This document shows positions 7,443-14,627 of a stretch of DNA of 64,000 nucleotides, in pieces. Position numbers and translations under genes: made by a program. The notes beneath the pieces were generated by a model. The model worked only from the letters and a program-made list of their open reading frames with translations. It did no database searches and had not been told where the DNA came from. Positions within the stretch are counted from its first letter, which is position 1; each line of letters starts with the position of its first letter. The stretch lies in the NCBI GenBank assembly GCA_963795195.1, contig CAWCGU010000006.1, positions 1,798,001 through 1,862,000 on the forward strand, in the 5' to 3' direction. The DNA is from CAWCGU01 sp963795195. GTDB taxonomy: Bacteria; Actinomycetota; Thermoleophilia; Solirubrobacterales; 70-9.

Positions 7443-7456
7443 GCGCAGTATCTCGC
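7443..7456 (-). promoter_or_regulatory. Conserved array box GCGAGATACTGCGC, candidate -10 element (representative copy)
   Basis: The 14-bp sequence lies exactly 5 bp before the start codon of member 8. Further copies, mostly with the same spacing, are at 3619-3631, 9283-9296, 10129-10142, 10947-10960, 11965-11978, 12877-12889 (3-bp spacing) and 14599-14612, with weaker ones before members 1, 2, 6, 7 and 11. GATACT resembles a -10 hexamer; its last base is 9 nt from the ATG, so transcription would start at or within a few bases of the start codon (leaderless or nearly so). No Shine-Dalgarno sequence lies between box and ATG. Promoter function is inference. Confidence 0.5.
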
Positions 7457-7466
7457 GTAACGTCGA

Positions 7467-7563
7467 TGGGCCGTACAGGGATCGAACCTGTGACCTTGAG
7501 ATAAGCGTCTGTTCCGGGTGTTGCGGCTGGTTGTGGATGGCCTGTTGCCCATCCCTTGCCCAC
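7467..7563 (-). repeat. tRNA-Lys 3' fragment with shortened arm
   Basis: Bases 7467-7511 match the tRNA-Lys 3' half from the anticodon stem to the discriminator base; the anticodon loop has lost one base and carries ataagcgtct instead of attaagagtct. The arm (7512-7563) is short: one gttgcggctggttgtggatgg followed by two ttgccca elements, missing the hairpin section seen in full copies. Confidence 0.85.
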
Positions 7564-7962
7564 CTACTCGCACAGCCCGGCGGCTTCAAGGGCTTCCGTG
7601 TGCTCCTGGTAGATGCGCCATCGGGCGCAGAGTCCGTCGCGAACGGTGTACACGTAGGTCGCCCGAACCTTCACTTCGATTCCGTCGCGGCCAACCAAGT
7701 GAACAGCATGGGGCACAAGGACATCGTCGCCTGCGTCGATGAACTCCGCCACCTCGATTCGAGCCGCTTCCCAGACATTGGCCTCCTCGGCGAACCGCAT
7801 CGCGCCCTCTCGGCCGCGATAGATGCCTCTGTAAGGAGCCGGGGAGCGTGACCAGTCGATCTCGACGTCGTCATGCATGAAGGTCAGCAATGCCTGGTCC
7901 CACGGTCCACTGTTGAGCGCATCAACAAATCCGCGAACGATCTCCACGTTCTCCTGCGACAT
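7564..7962 (-). CDS. SnoaL/NTF2-like protein, array member 9
   Basis: 132 residues, MSQENVEIVRGFVDALNSGP ... HTEALEAAGLCE (Cys in place of the usual Ser in AGLSE). It is third in a tight run 11-10-9; only 3 bp separate it from member 10's stop, in the recurring junction TAG-GCG/ACG-ATG. It has no box of its own, so it should be translated from the transcript of member 11. The core (DDVEIDWSRSPAPYRGIYRG) is a recognisable SnoaL-like ligand-cavity segment. Confidence 0.87.
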   Translation of the reverse strand: MSQENVEIVRGFVDALNSGPWDQALLTFMHDDVEIDWSRSPAPYRGIYRGREGAMRFAEEANVWEAARIEVAEFIDAGDDVLVPHAVHLVGRDGIEVKVRATYVYTVRDGLCARWRIYQEHTEALEAAGLCE

Positions 7963-7965
7963 CGT

Positions 7966-8394
7966 CTACTCGCTCAGCCCGGCGGCTTCGAGGGCTTTCG
8001 ACTGGCTCCCGTAGAACTTCCAATGAATCATCAGCCCGGCCCTGAACGTGGCGACCTGTGCGTACCGTCCCGCGCCCACCTCGATACCGGTGGAGCGGCC
8101 TCGCATCGTCTGATCGAGCAGCATGACCACTCGGTCCCCGCCGTCGAGAAGCTCGTAGTCGAACTTGCTGGTTTCCCATGCGCCCAGCCAGTCCCGCCAG
8201 AACCGATTCACGGCCTCCTTGCCTCGATGGATGCCGGTGAGGCCCGGTACCCCGAGTTCGGAGGCGTCCCATTCAATCTCCGGGTCCCAGAGGGCGGTCG
8301 CCCTGGTGATCCAACCCTCCCAATCCGACTCGCGCTCAGTCGCAAGGAAGTCCTCTATCGACGCCCGCCACAGCTCCACGTTCTCCTCCGACAT
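7966..8394 (-). CDS. SnoaL/NTF2-like protein, array member 10
   Basis: 142 residues, MSEENVELWRASIEDFLATE ... QSKALEAAGLSE. The N-terminal half is about ten residues longer than the usual member, around ERESDWEGWITRATALWDPE. Middle gene of the 11-10-9 run, with 3-bp gaps on both sides, indicating one transcript and probably translational coupling. No catalytic motif is evident. Confidence 0.87.
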   Translation of the reverse strand: MSEENVELWRASIEDFLATERESDWEGWITRATALWDPEIEWDASELGVPGLTGIHRGKEAVNRFWRDWLGAWETSKFDYELLDGGDRVVMLLDQTMRGRSTGIEVGAGRYAQVATFRAGLMIHWKFYGSQSKALEAAGLSE

Positions 8395-8397
8395 CGC

Positions 8398-8799
8398 CTA
8401 CTCGCTCAGCCCGGCGGCTTCGAGGGCCGCCTCTTTGTCGGGGTAAACCGTGACTCCAACGATCTTTCCGTCGTCTAACTCGTAGATCTCCGCGCGGTGC
8501 AGCTCCGTCGTCAGGCCGCTGCCTTTGCCTTCCCCGCGCCAGCAGGTCACGCAGAGCACGCTGTCTCCGAGGTCCCTGCACTCCTTGACCTCCGCTCTGA
8601 AGTCGTCGAATGCGTCGTCCCACTGTTGCGTGAGTCCGAGGAGGGCGGTGGCCCCATGCAGACGCTCCGGAACATCCGGTGCATGATTGAGGTCAATCCA
8701 CTCCAAGTCCGGGGCGTAGAGATCGAGGATGAAATCGCGCTCCCCCGCGCTGTACGACGCAATACCGCCCTTGACCTTGTCCACGTTCTCCTGCGACAT
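8398..8799 (-). CDS. SnoaL/NTF2-like protein, array member 11
   Basis: 133 residues, MSQENVDKVKGGIASYSAGE ... KEAALEAAGLSE, with the RGEGKGSG turn. First gene of the run 11-10-9. It lies 28 bp from a collapsed tRNA fragment (8827) and has a box variant (cggagtatctcgcg, 8805-8818). The frame stays open into translated tRNA sequence upstream, so MSQENVD is taken as the start. Confidence 0.87.
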   Translation of the reverse strand: MSQENVDKVKGGIASYSAGERDFILDLYAPDLEWIDLNHAPDVPERLHGATALLGLTQQWDDAFDDFRAEVKECRDLGDSVLCVTCWRGEGKGSGLTTELHRAEIYELDDGKIVGVTVYPDKEAALEAAGLSE

Positions 8800-8826
8800 C
8801 ACCCCGGAGTATCTCGCGTCGCTAGA

Positions 8827-8875
8827 TGGGCCGTACAGGGATCGAACCTGTGACCTGCCCATCCGGTGCCCACCC
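8827..8875 (-). repeat. Collapsed tRNA-Lys T-arm fragment fused to arm end
   Basis: Bases 8827-8856 hold only the acceptor 3' strand and T-arm (tgggccgtacagggatcgaa and cctgtgacct). They join directly to gcccatccggtgcccacc, the very end of an arm copy. The anticodon region, hairpin and inner repeats are deleted. The two breakpoints share the cct/gccc context, suggesting a deletion between short repeats. Confidence 0.8.
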
Positions 8876-9277
8876 CTACTCGCTCAGGCCGGCGGCTTCG
8901 AGGGCCTCGGCACGGTCAGTGAAGGTTTCCTCGCGGAGGACCTTGCTCGCCCGCAACCAGAACACAACGTAGATAGGCGTTTTCCCCTCCGCTCCGCTCG
9001 ACTTGCCGCGCCACTCGGCGGTCGCGGGCATCAGCACCTGCGACCCTGCGTCGATGAAGTCATTTGGGATGACCTGGAAGTGGTCATAGGCGTCATTGAG
9101 AGCCTCAAGGTAGGCACCAGGGAACCCATCCGGGGCGCGGAAGACGCCGCCGGAGGTGGCGGCGAAGACCGACCTCATCTCGAATTCAGGATGGTTCAGT
9201 TCAATCAGGCCCTCGCTGTCTCGGCGGTTGTAGGTGTCCGTCCACCGCCGCACAATCTCCACGTTCTCCTGCGACAT
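8876..9277 (-). CDS. SnoaL/NTF2-like protein, array member 12
   Basis: 133 residues, MSQENVEIVRRWTDTYNRRD ... RAEALEAAGLSE. It has a nearly identical but frameshifted copy at 14192-14593 (member 23). The intact version differs mainly in single bases, so the reading frame has been kept here and lost there. A single-gene unit, starting 5 bp from a perfect box and 28 bp from the tRNA fragment at 9305. The middle (PNDFIDAGSQVLMPATAEWR) is the usual strand region of the fold. Confidence 0.88.
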   Translation of the reverse strand: MSQENVEIVRRWTDTYNRRDSEGLIELNHPEFEMRSVFAATSGGVFRAPDGFPGAYLEALNDAYDHFQVIPNDFIDAGSQVLMPATAEWRGKSSGAEGKTPIYVVFWLRASKVLREETFTDRAEALEAAGLSE

Positions 9278-9304
9278 CGCCCGCGCAGTATCTCGCGTCG
9301 TCGA

Positions 9305-9478
9305 TGGGCCGCGCAGGGATCGAACCTGGTGACCTTGAGATTAAGAGTCTGTTCCTGGGAGTTGCGACTGGTTGTGGCTGGTCGAGGTTTTCGGCACGGG
9401 AGCCCGGAGTTCGTGCCTGGCGGTTGATCCTCGAGTTGCGGCTGGGTGCGGATGGTGCGTTGCCCATCCGTTACCCAC
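9305..9478 (-). repeat. tRNA-Lys 3' fragment plus full arm
   Basis: Bases 9305-9351 are a tRNA-Lys 3' half with one inserted base in the T-stem (acctggtgacc for acctgtgacc). The arm (9352-9478) contains gttgcgactggttgtggctg, the gcacgggagcccggagttcg hairpin section, gttgcggctgggtgcggatg and the ending tgcgttgcccatccgttacc. Confidence 0.88.
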
Positions 9479-9725
9479 CTACTCAGTCAGCCCGGCGGCC
9501 TCGAGGGCTTCGTCCTTGTGTCTCGAAGTCCCGAAACTCGACGATCTTCCCGGCGCGGAACCTGTAAAAGCCAAACGTCTCGAGAACTACCGGTGCCCCG
9601 CTGGCTGCATCCCGCAGCGCAGGAGCGGGTGTGGACCAGGACGATCTCACCACGATCTTCGCGACGTCGCCCCGAGCCAGGGCCTCGTAGCCCTGTCGAA
9701 CCTTCTCCACGTTCTCCTGCGACAT
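9479..9725 (-). pseudogene. SnoaL/NTF2-like remnant, array member 13
   Basis: An 80-codon frame starts MSQENVEKVRQGYEALARGD but jumps to RSSWSTPAPALRDAASGAPV, so roughly 50 residues of the core are deleted. Near the end a frameshift turns the expected EALEAAGLTE into RSPRGRRAD; the nucleotide sequence for the family C-terminus (ccggcggcctcgagggcttc) is still there in another frame. Follows member 14's stop by 3 bp. Probably non-functional. Confidence 0.75.
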
Positions 9726-9728
9726 CGC

Positions 9729-10123
9729 CTACTCGCTCAGCCCGGCGGCTTCGAGGGCTTCAGCACGCTCGCGGATGCTCTCGAAGCGAACCACTTTGCG
9801 GCCGTCGGAAGGTCCAGACCATGAAGTAGTGGAGATCCGTCGGGACTCCGCTTGCTCTGCCGACGCCGCGCTGGTGCACACCGACGACCACGCTATCCGC
9901 CAGTCTGGGATGACCTTCCGAGCCGATCGTGAAGTCGTCCATGCCTCCAACAGTCCGCGTGTGTCATGCCGTGACCTGCGTCGATGCCGTCGACGGCGCC
10001 GCCGGCTCGAACTCGGGTCGTGCAAAGTCCACGTGAGGGTCGAGAGGCCGACCCACCTGGAAGTCGCCGTCGCCCAGCGTTTGCAGGACTCGCCGCATCG
10101 ATCTCCACGTTCTCCTGCGACAT
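9729..10123 (-). pseudogene. Frameshifted SnoaL/NTF2-like remnant, array member 14
   Basis: The start (MSQENVEI) and the end (RERAEALEAAGLSE) are intact but lie in different frames. The middle part MDDFTIGSEGHPRLADSVVV followed by GVHQRGVGRASGVPTDLHYF is in a third frame and matches member 8's subfamily. At least two indels separate the segments. The box at 10129-10142 and the tRNA fragment at 10151 are undamaged, so control sequences outlasted the coding sequence. Confidence 0.8.
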
Positions 10124-10150
10124 CGCCCGCGCAGTATCTCGCGTCGACGA

Positions 10151-10321
10151 TGGGCCGTACAGGGATCGAACCTGTGACCTTGAGATTAAGAGTCTGTTCC
10201 GGGAGTTGCGGCTGGTTGCGGCTGGTCGGTGTTTTCCGCACGGGAGCGCGGAGTTCGTGCCTGGGCCTCGTCGCCGAGTTGCGGCTGGTTGTGGATGGTG
10301 CGTTGCCCATCCGTTGCCCAC
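10151..10321 (-). repeat. tRNA-Lys 3' fragment plus full arm (reference copy)
   Basis: Bases 10151-10196 equal the tRNA-Lys 3' half exactly from AGACTCTTAATCTC to the final A. The arm 10197-10321 holds gttgcggctggttgcggctg (two tandem 11-mers), the gcacgggagcgcggagttcg plus tgc stem-loop, another gttgcggctggttgtggatg, and gttgcccatccgttgccca (two copies of gttgccca). The arm-tRNA junction is at the anticodon loop, the usual crossover position for tRNA-targeting tyrosine recombinases. Confidence 0.9.
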
Positions 10322-10632
10322 CTACTCGCTCAGCCCGGCGGCTTCGAGGGCTTCCAAACTCCCGCACGATCTTGCCGTTGAAAGAAGAGCGTTCTCCACC
10401 TTCGATGCCCGCTCCGGTGCCCTCGAGGCTGAAACTGGCCGAACCGGTCGCCCCGCCTTCAGTTCCGTCGCCTCGATGGTGAAATCCAAACTCTCCAGGA
10501 ATCGACCAAACGATCCCCTCCGCGCGACGAACGGCTCGGAATCGAGGGCGCACGATGACGTGGGGTCGAGTGCCGAATCTCCCGCAGCCCACGCTTCGAA
10601 GACCGCGCAATCTCCACGTTCTCCTGCGACAT
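10322..10632 (-). pseudogene. Frameshifted SnoaL/NTF2-like remnant, array member 15
   Basis: The start codon region (MSQENVEIAR) and terminal codons for EALEAAGLSE are present but separated by frameshifts. Identifiable core pieces in other frames are SSFNGKIVREF and ASFSLEGTGAGIEG. The body is about 90 bp shorter than an intact member. Follows member 16's stop with the 3-bp junction. Confidence 0.7.
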
Positions 10633-10635
10633 CGC

Positions 10636-10941
10636 CTACTCGCTCAGCCCGGCGGCTTCGAGGGCCGTCGGATCAAGATGCGGATGACTTTCCGTCGCGC
10701 ACCTTGATGTAGCGCGTCGGGACTCCGCTGCTCTGCCGAGCCCGATGTGACGCGGCGACAACGCGATCGCCATCTCGATGACCTCCCAGCTCGACGGTGC
10801 GTCCAGGTCTCGACAGTTCGCCTCTCGCGCCCTCGTGCCGCGAAGGCCGTCGGCCTCGAACGGGTACCACTCACTCGGATCGAAGTCGAGGCCCTCCTCG
10901 AAGGCCGCCCCCGCACCTGGCCTCCAGTTCTCCTGCGACAT
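10636..10941 (-). pseudogene. Degenerate SnoaL/NTF2-like remnant, array member 16
   Basis: An open frame of 101 codons joins MSQEN to TALEAAGLSE, but the middle does not resemble the family in this frame. Family-like pieces (QSSGVPTRYIKVRDGK, FDPSEWYPFEADGLRGTRAR) are scattered over frames. It is a rearranged, shortened copy of the member 8 type. The open frame may be chance in 70% GC DNA. Box at 10947-10960 and tRNA fragment at 10970 are intact. Confidence 0.65.
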
Positions 10942-10969
10942 CGCCCGCGCAGTATCTCGCGTCGCTAGA

Positions 10970-11143
10970 TGGGCCGTACAGGGATCGAACCTGTGACCTT
11001 GAGATTAAGAGTCTGTTTCTGGAGTTGCGGCTGGTTGCGGCTGGTGGGTGTTTTCCGCACGGAGCGCGGGGGTCGTGCCTGAGGCTGGTTTCCGAGTTGC
11101 GGCTGGTTGCGGTGGTGCGTTGCCCATCCGTTGCCCACCGCCT
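10970..11143 (-). repeat. tRNA-Lys 3' fragment plus full arm
   Basis: Bases 10970-11015 are an exact tRNA-Lys 3' half. The arm (11016-11143) carries gttgcggctggttgcggctg, a hairpin section that has lost bases (gcacggagcgcgggggtcg), gttgcggctggttgcggtgg and gttgcccatccgttgccca. The arm end runs directly into the 3' end of member 17 without the usual stop codon. Confidence 0.88.
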
Positions 11144-11561
11144 CTGGCTCAGGCCGGCGGCTTCGAGGGCCTCGTGCGCGATCGCCGAGAATCCCCCCGG
11201 GCGAGTCAGCAGTCGCATCTCGGACGTGGTGACGATTCCCGCCGTCGCTGCTTTCGTTTCGACCCCGCGCCTTACCCGGGCATGCATGGTTCCCACAGCA
11301 AGCACTCGGTCGCTCATCGCTCTCGCGAGACACTGCTGGAGCGTCGATGCCGGAATCGGTCGAGACGTGTTCAGCGGTGTCCGCGACGAACTGCCGCATT
11401 CCTTCGTGGCCGACGGTACACGCCCGACACCGGCGCACGCAACGGCTCAAAGATCACCTCCGGATCGGTCAGCGTCGATCGCACCGGCCAGAATCGCCGC
11501 CGGTTGTCATGAGCGCATCGCGATTCCCGCTCGCATGCAGGTCCACGTTCTCCTGCGACAT
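11144..11561 (-). pseudogene. Frameshifted SnoaL/NTF2-like remnant, array member 17
   Basis: Starts MSQENVDLHASGNRDALMTT and stops early. Later frames hold LTDPEVIFEPLRAPVSGVYR and EGMRQFVADTAEHVST, matching the middle of member 18 (LTDPEVEW, GIRQYMADLGDSME). The final EALEAAGLSQ has lost its stop codon and reads on into the arm. At least three lesions. Confidence 0.72.
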
Positions 11562-11564
11562 CGC

Positions 11565-11959
11565 CTACCCCGAGAGGCCGATCGCGGAGATTGCCTGCTC
11601 CGGTCGCGGAACGCCCTGAAATGGAGAACCCGGTGATCGCGAAAGCGGACAACGTACCCGGCTTGCATCTCCGCTTCGACTCCACTACCGCGTCCCCGAT
11701 AGCCCAGCCTCGCGACCATCAGCACAACGTCGCCTATCGCAAGTGTGTCCTCGATCTCGGAGAGGAAGAGTTCCATGGAATCACCGAGGTCGGCCATGTA
11801 CTGCCGGATGCCCTGATGTCCCCGGTACACGGCACTGAAGTCCGAAAGGAACGAGCGCCACTCCACCTCCGGGTCCGTCAGGTCAAGCAGGCGAGCAAGG
11901 TCCTGTTCTGCGATGGCGTCAGCCACCTCGTGCAGGGTTTCCACGTTCTCCTGTGACAT
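11565..11959 (-). pseudogene. SnoaL/NTF2-like gene with a late frameshift, array member 18
   Basis: MSQENVETLHEVADAIAEQD through GYVVRFRDHRVLHFRAFRDR is an intact family frame of about 115 residues. One base change in register after FRDRSRQ diverts the frame, which then runs to 11507 through the start of member 17. In the other frame the expected end EQAISAIGLSG plus stop at 11565 is present. It may still make a nearly full-length protein with an altered tail (ORF 11507-11959), so loss of function is not certain. Confidence 0.65.
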
Positions 11960-11998
11960 CTCCCGCGCAGTATCTCGCTCAAGGCAAGTTTGGGAAAG

Positions 11999-12173
11999 TG
12001 GGCCGTACAGGGATTGAACCTGTGACCTGAGATTAAGAGTCTGTTCCGGGAGTTGCGGTGGTTCCCGGTTGGTCGGTGTTTTCCGCCCGCCCCGTGCGTT
12101 TCCACGCCTGAAGCGCACACGCCGATTTGCGGCTGGTCATGGATGGTGCGTTGCCCGCCCGTTTCCACCCGGC
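11999..12173 (-). repeat. tRNA-Lys 3' fragment plus arm
   Basis: Bases 11999-12043 are the tRNA-Lys 3' half with one T lost next to the variable loop and one T-loop change. Its flank toward the gene (ctcgctcaaggcaagtttgg gaaag, 11974-11998) is longer than in other copies and resembles the flank of the intact tRNA gene. The arm is the most diverged: gttgcggtggttcccggttg, then a changed hairpin section and gcgttgcccgcccgtttcca. Confidence 0.82.
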
Positions 12174-12494
12174 TTACTCGCTCAGCCCAGCGGCTTCGAA
12201 CGTTAGATGCTTACCGCGCTGGCTGCGGCGGCGAGGGTGTCGAAAGCAAGCCAGCGTATAACCACCTTCGATGAAGTTGTCCGGGAAGTACTCCAGCGAC
12301 TCCCAAGCATCAACAAAAGCTACTACCCGCGCAAGCCCTTCGTGACCGCCATCGACCACAGCCATGCCGGGAAAGGACACCCCGGTCATGTCGATCTCAA
12401 CGTTAGGGTCGATGCGGCTCAGGGCCTCCTGCGGGTTCCTGTCGTTCCACGCAGCGAAGATCGCCTTGACGATCTCCACGTTCTCCTTCGACAT
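12174..12494 (-). CDS. Shortened SnoaL/NTF2-like protein, array member 19
   Basis: 106 residues, MSKENVEIVKAIFAAWNDRN ... TFEAAGLSE, ending in TAA. The first 80 residues are a normal family N-terminus (DPNVEIDMTGVSFPGMAVVD). About 25 residues of the C-terminal sheet are missing and replaced by RHPRRRSQRGKHL, so the fold is unlikely to be complete. The frame is open and the start is 3 bp from member 20's stop. Could be expressed, but may be a decaying gene with an in-frame deletion. Confidence 0.6.
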   Translation of the reverse strand: MSKENVEIVKAIFAAWNDRNPQEALSRIDPNVEIDMTGVSFPGMAVVDGGHEGLARVVAFVDAWESLEYFPDNFIEGGYTLACFRHPRRRSQRGKHLTFEAAGLSE

Positions 12495-12497
12495 CGC

Positions 12498-12873
12498 CTA
12501 CTCGCTCAGCCCGGCGGCTTCGAGGGCTTCGTTGCGATCCAGGTACTCGTCGCGGCGGATGACCTTACCATCGCGGAGCCGCGATACGGACCAGAACTCC
12601 ATCGCCACCTCGACCCCGCTGAGGTCGCCGCGACCCCTGAGTGCCTCTCCCGCGATCACGCAGGCGCCGCTGTCCAAGAACTCCGTCGGCTCAGCCCGGA
12701 ACTCCTCCCATGTCTCGACCCAACTCTCGAAACCCGATCACGGCCACCACACCGCGTAGCGTTTCGGCCTCCTCGACCGGTAGGTACTCAATGTCGTCGT
12801 CGAAGAACGCCAAGAAGGCGTCCAATCCCTCGCCGCTAAAGCCTCGCACAATCTCCACGTTCTCCTGCGACAC
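12498..12873 (-). pseudogene. SnoaL/NTF2-like gene with one frameshift, array member 20
   Basis: GTG start, SQENVEIVRGFSGEGLDAFL and VAVIGFRELG in one frame, then FESWVETWEEFRAEPTEFLD to RNEALEAAGLSE in another. A single indel at about 12730-12740 separates two otherwise normal halves. The box is 3 bp from the start codon here, not 5. Confidence 0.78.
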
Positions 12874-12896
12874 CCCCGCAGTATCTCGCGTCGCCA

Positions 12897-13068
12897 TGGG
12901 CCGTACAGGGATCGAACCTGTGACCTTGAGATTAAGAGTCTGTTTCTGGAGTTGCGGCTGGTTGCGGCTGGTCGGTGTTCGCCGCTCGGAAACACGCGGT
13001 TCGTGCCTGAGGCGTCCTCGGCGAGTTGCGGCTGGTTGTGGATAGTGCGTTGCCCATCCGTTGCCCAC
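12897..13068 (-). repeat. tRNA-Lys 3' fragment plus full arm
   Basis: Bases 12897-12942 are an exact tRNA-Lys 3' half. The arm (12943-13068) carries gttgcggctggttgcggctg, a diverged hairpin section (cgctcggaaacacgcggttc), gttgcggctggttgtggata and the ending gttgcccatccgttgccca. Confidence 0.88.
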
Positions 13069-13650
13069 CTACTCGCTCAGCCCGGCGGCTTCGAGGGCGG
13101 CGTCGCGGTCATTGAAGTCCTTTTGCCAGACGATGACGCCCCGCTCGAGTTTGAACAGCTGAAAGAGCGACAGCTTGATCGGCACGCCGCTTCCGTGTAC
13201 CCATGCCCCCGAAACCGGACGGTGACGAGGAACCTGTCTCCCCAATCGAGGGCCTCCTCAGGTTCTGCGTGGAAGTCCTCAAACGAATCGATGATCTGCC
13301 GCCAGACCTTCTCGTAGCCGTCACACCCGTGGGCGACGGGGTCGATTCCGGGTGGAAGCTGGTCGCCTGCCGGGTGATACTCGATGCCCGGGTCAATGGC
13401 CAGAAAGAGCACCTTGAAGTCACGCCGATTGACGGCAGCAAGCTTCGCGCTGCGCTACGGCGTCAGCATCAACCGTCGAAGGTGCAGAATGCGGCGGCAG
13501 CCGTCCCATGCGGTCAGCGAGCAGGCGATAGACACCGGGAAATCGCAGATACAGACGCTCGTCCAGGCTCCGGCGCAGACCCGCTTTCTCGCTGGGGAGG
13601 GAGATGCGGTATCGGACACCGGGCACCGCCTCCACGTTCTCCTGCGACAT
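13069..13650 (-). pseudogene. Frameshifted member of a longer SnoaL/NTF2-like subfamily, array member 21
   Basis: About 190 codons long, unlike the usual 130. After MSQENVEAVPGVRYRISLPS and ERLYLRFPGVYRLLADRMGR come RSARLCYAAVNRRDF, LFLAIDPGIEYHPAGDQLPP, GYEKVWRQIIDSFEDFHAEP and finally DAALEAAGLSE, spread over three frames. The arrangement (Arg/Leu-rich leader, then an NTF2 domain with a YHP/GxDGY signature) is a recognisable longer subfamily. At least two indels break it. Confidence 0.78.
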
Positions 13651-13653
13651 CGC

Positions 13654-14188
13654 CTACTCGCTCAGGCCGGCGGCTTCGAGGGCTCTGCGCAGCCGTCTTC
13701 CGCCCAGAAACGACTCCACTCGCTCCAGCTTCCCGCGTCGCGGAGAGGTAGTACACCATGCAGATGGGCGGCGTGGAAATCCATGTCTGCCTGCGCAGTC
13801 CTCGACACGGGCGCACGCGTCATAGGTCGCCAGAACGTCGAGATTCCCTCCACGTTCGATGAGGTCGGCGACCCCCACGTTCCAAGCCTCAAACGCGGTG
13901 AGCCACTCCCTCCAAAAGGTGACGAACCCGTCGAATGCCCCGCGCAAACACGCCGCGGGTTCCCTCTTGTCGTAGGCCAGACCGGTCCCATACGAGAAGT
14001 CCTTCCGAGCATCGCATAGAAGCGCGGCGTCGAGCCCCGCAGACATCGAAGCGCCGCCGGCGATGAGAGCTCGAATGGCTTGTCAGCGAGAGTCGCCAGG
14101 AGTTCGGCGTTCTCGAAGACGCAGCGACCGATGTCAAGGGGAGCCGGGAAAATGCGGCCCGGCCAATCTCCACGTTCTCCTGCGACAT
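13654..14188 (-). pseudogene. Frameshifted SnoaL/NTF2-like remnant, array member 22
   Basis: MSQENVEIGR is followed by out-of-frame sequence. From about 14046 an open frame carries MSAGLDAALLCDARKDFSYG, GFVTFWREWLTAFEAWNVGV and ends RRALEAAGLSE, so the C-terminal 130 codons are continuous. The N-terminal 45 codons are disrupted. The gene could still be expressed from an internal start, but the family N-terminus would be lost. Confidence 0.7.
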
Positions 14189-14191
14189 CGC

Positions 14192-14593
14192 CTACTCGCT
14201 CAGCCCGGCGGCTTCGAAGGCCTCGGCACGGTCAGTGAAGGTTTCCTCGCGGAGGACCTTGCTCGCCCGCAACCAGAACACGACGTAGATAGGCGTTTTC
14301 CCCTCCGCTCCGCTCGACTTGCCGCGCCACTCGGCGGTCGCAGGCATCACGCACCTGCCCCTGCGTCGATGAAGTCATTTGGGATGACCTGGAAGTGGTC
14401 ATAGGCGTCATTGAGGGCCTCAAAATAGGCTCCGGGGAACCCATCCGGGGCGAGGAAGACGCCGCCGGAGGTGGCGGCGAAGATCGACCCCATCTCGAAT
14501 TCAGGATGGTTCAGTTCAGATCAGGCCCTCGCTGTCTCGGCGGTTGTAGGTGTCCGTCCACCGCCGCACAATCTCCACGTTCTCCTGCGACAT
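14192..14593 (-). pseudogene. Frameshifted near-copy of member 12, array member 23
   Basis: Differs from 8876-9277 at only a few positions, but these include small indels (atcacgcacctgcccctgcg for atcagcacctgcgaccctgc; ttcagatcagg for ttcaatcagg) that break the frame soon after MSQENVEIVRRWTDTYNRRD. It is the gene next to the intact tRNA-Lys, with a perfect box 5 bp upstream of its ATG. Represents a recent copy that has already decayed. Confidence 0.85.
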
Positions 14594-14627
14594 CGCCCGC
14601 GCAGTATCTCGCGAGTGGCTTAGAAAG

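Noticed and set aside
9729..10610. Single 293-codon minus-strand protein through members 15 and 14
   Set aside because: It runs through an arm and a tRNA fragment and changes frame relative to both family members; it is chance read-through.
7467..13068. tRNA fragments as functional tRNA genes
   Set aside because: All lack the D-arm and 5' acceptor strand, so no cloverleaf can form; only 14628-14700 is complete.
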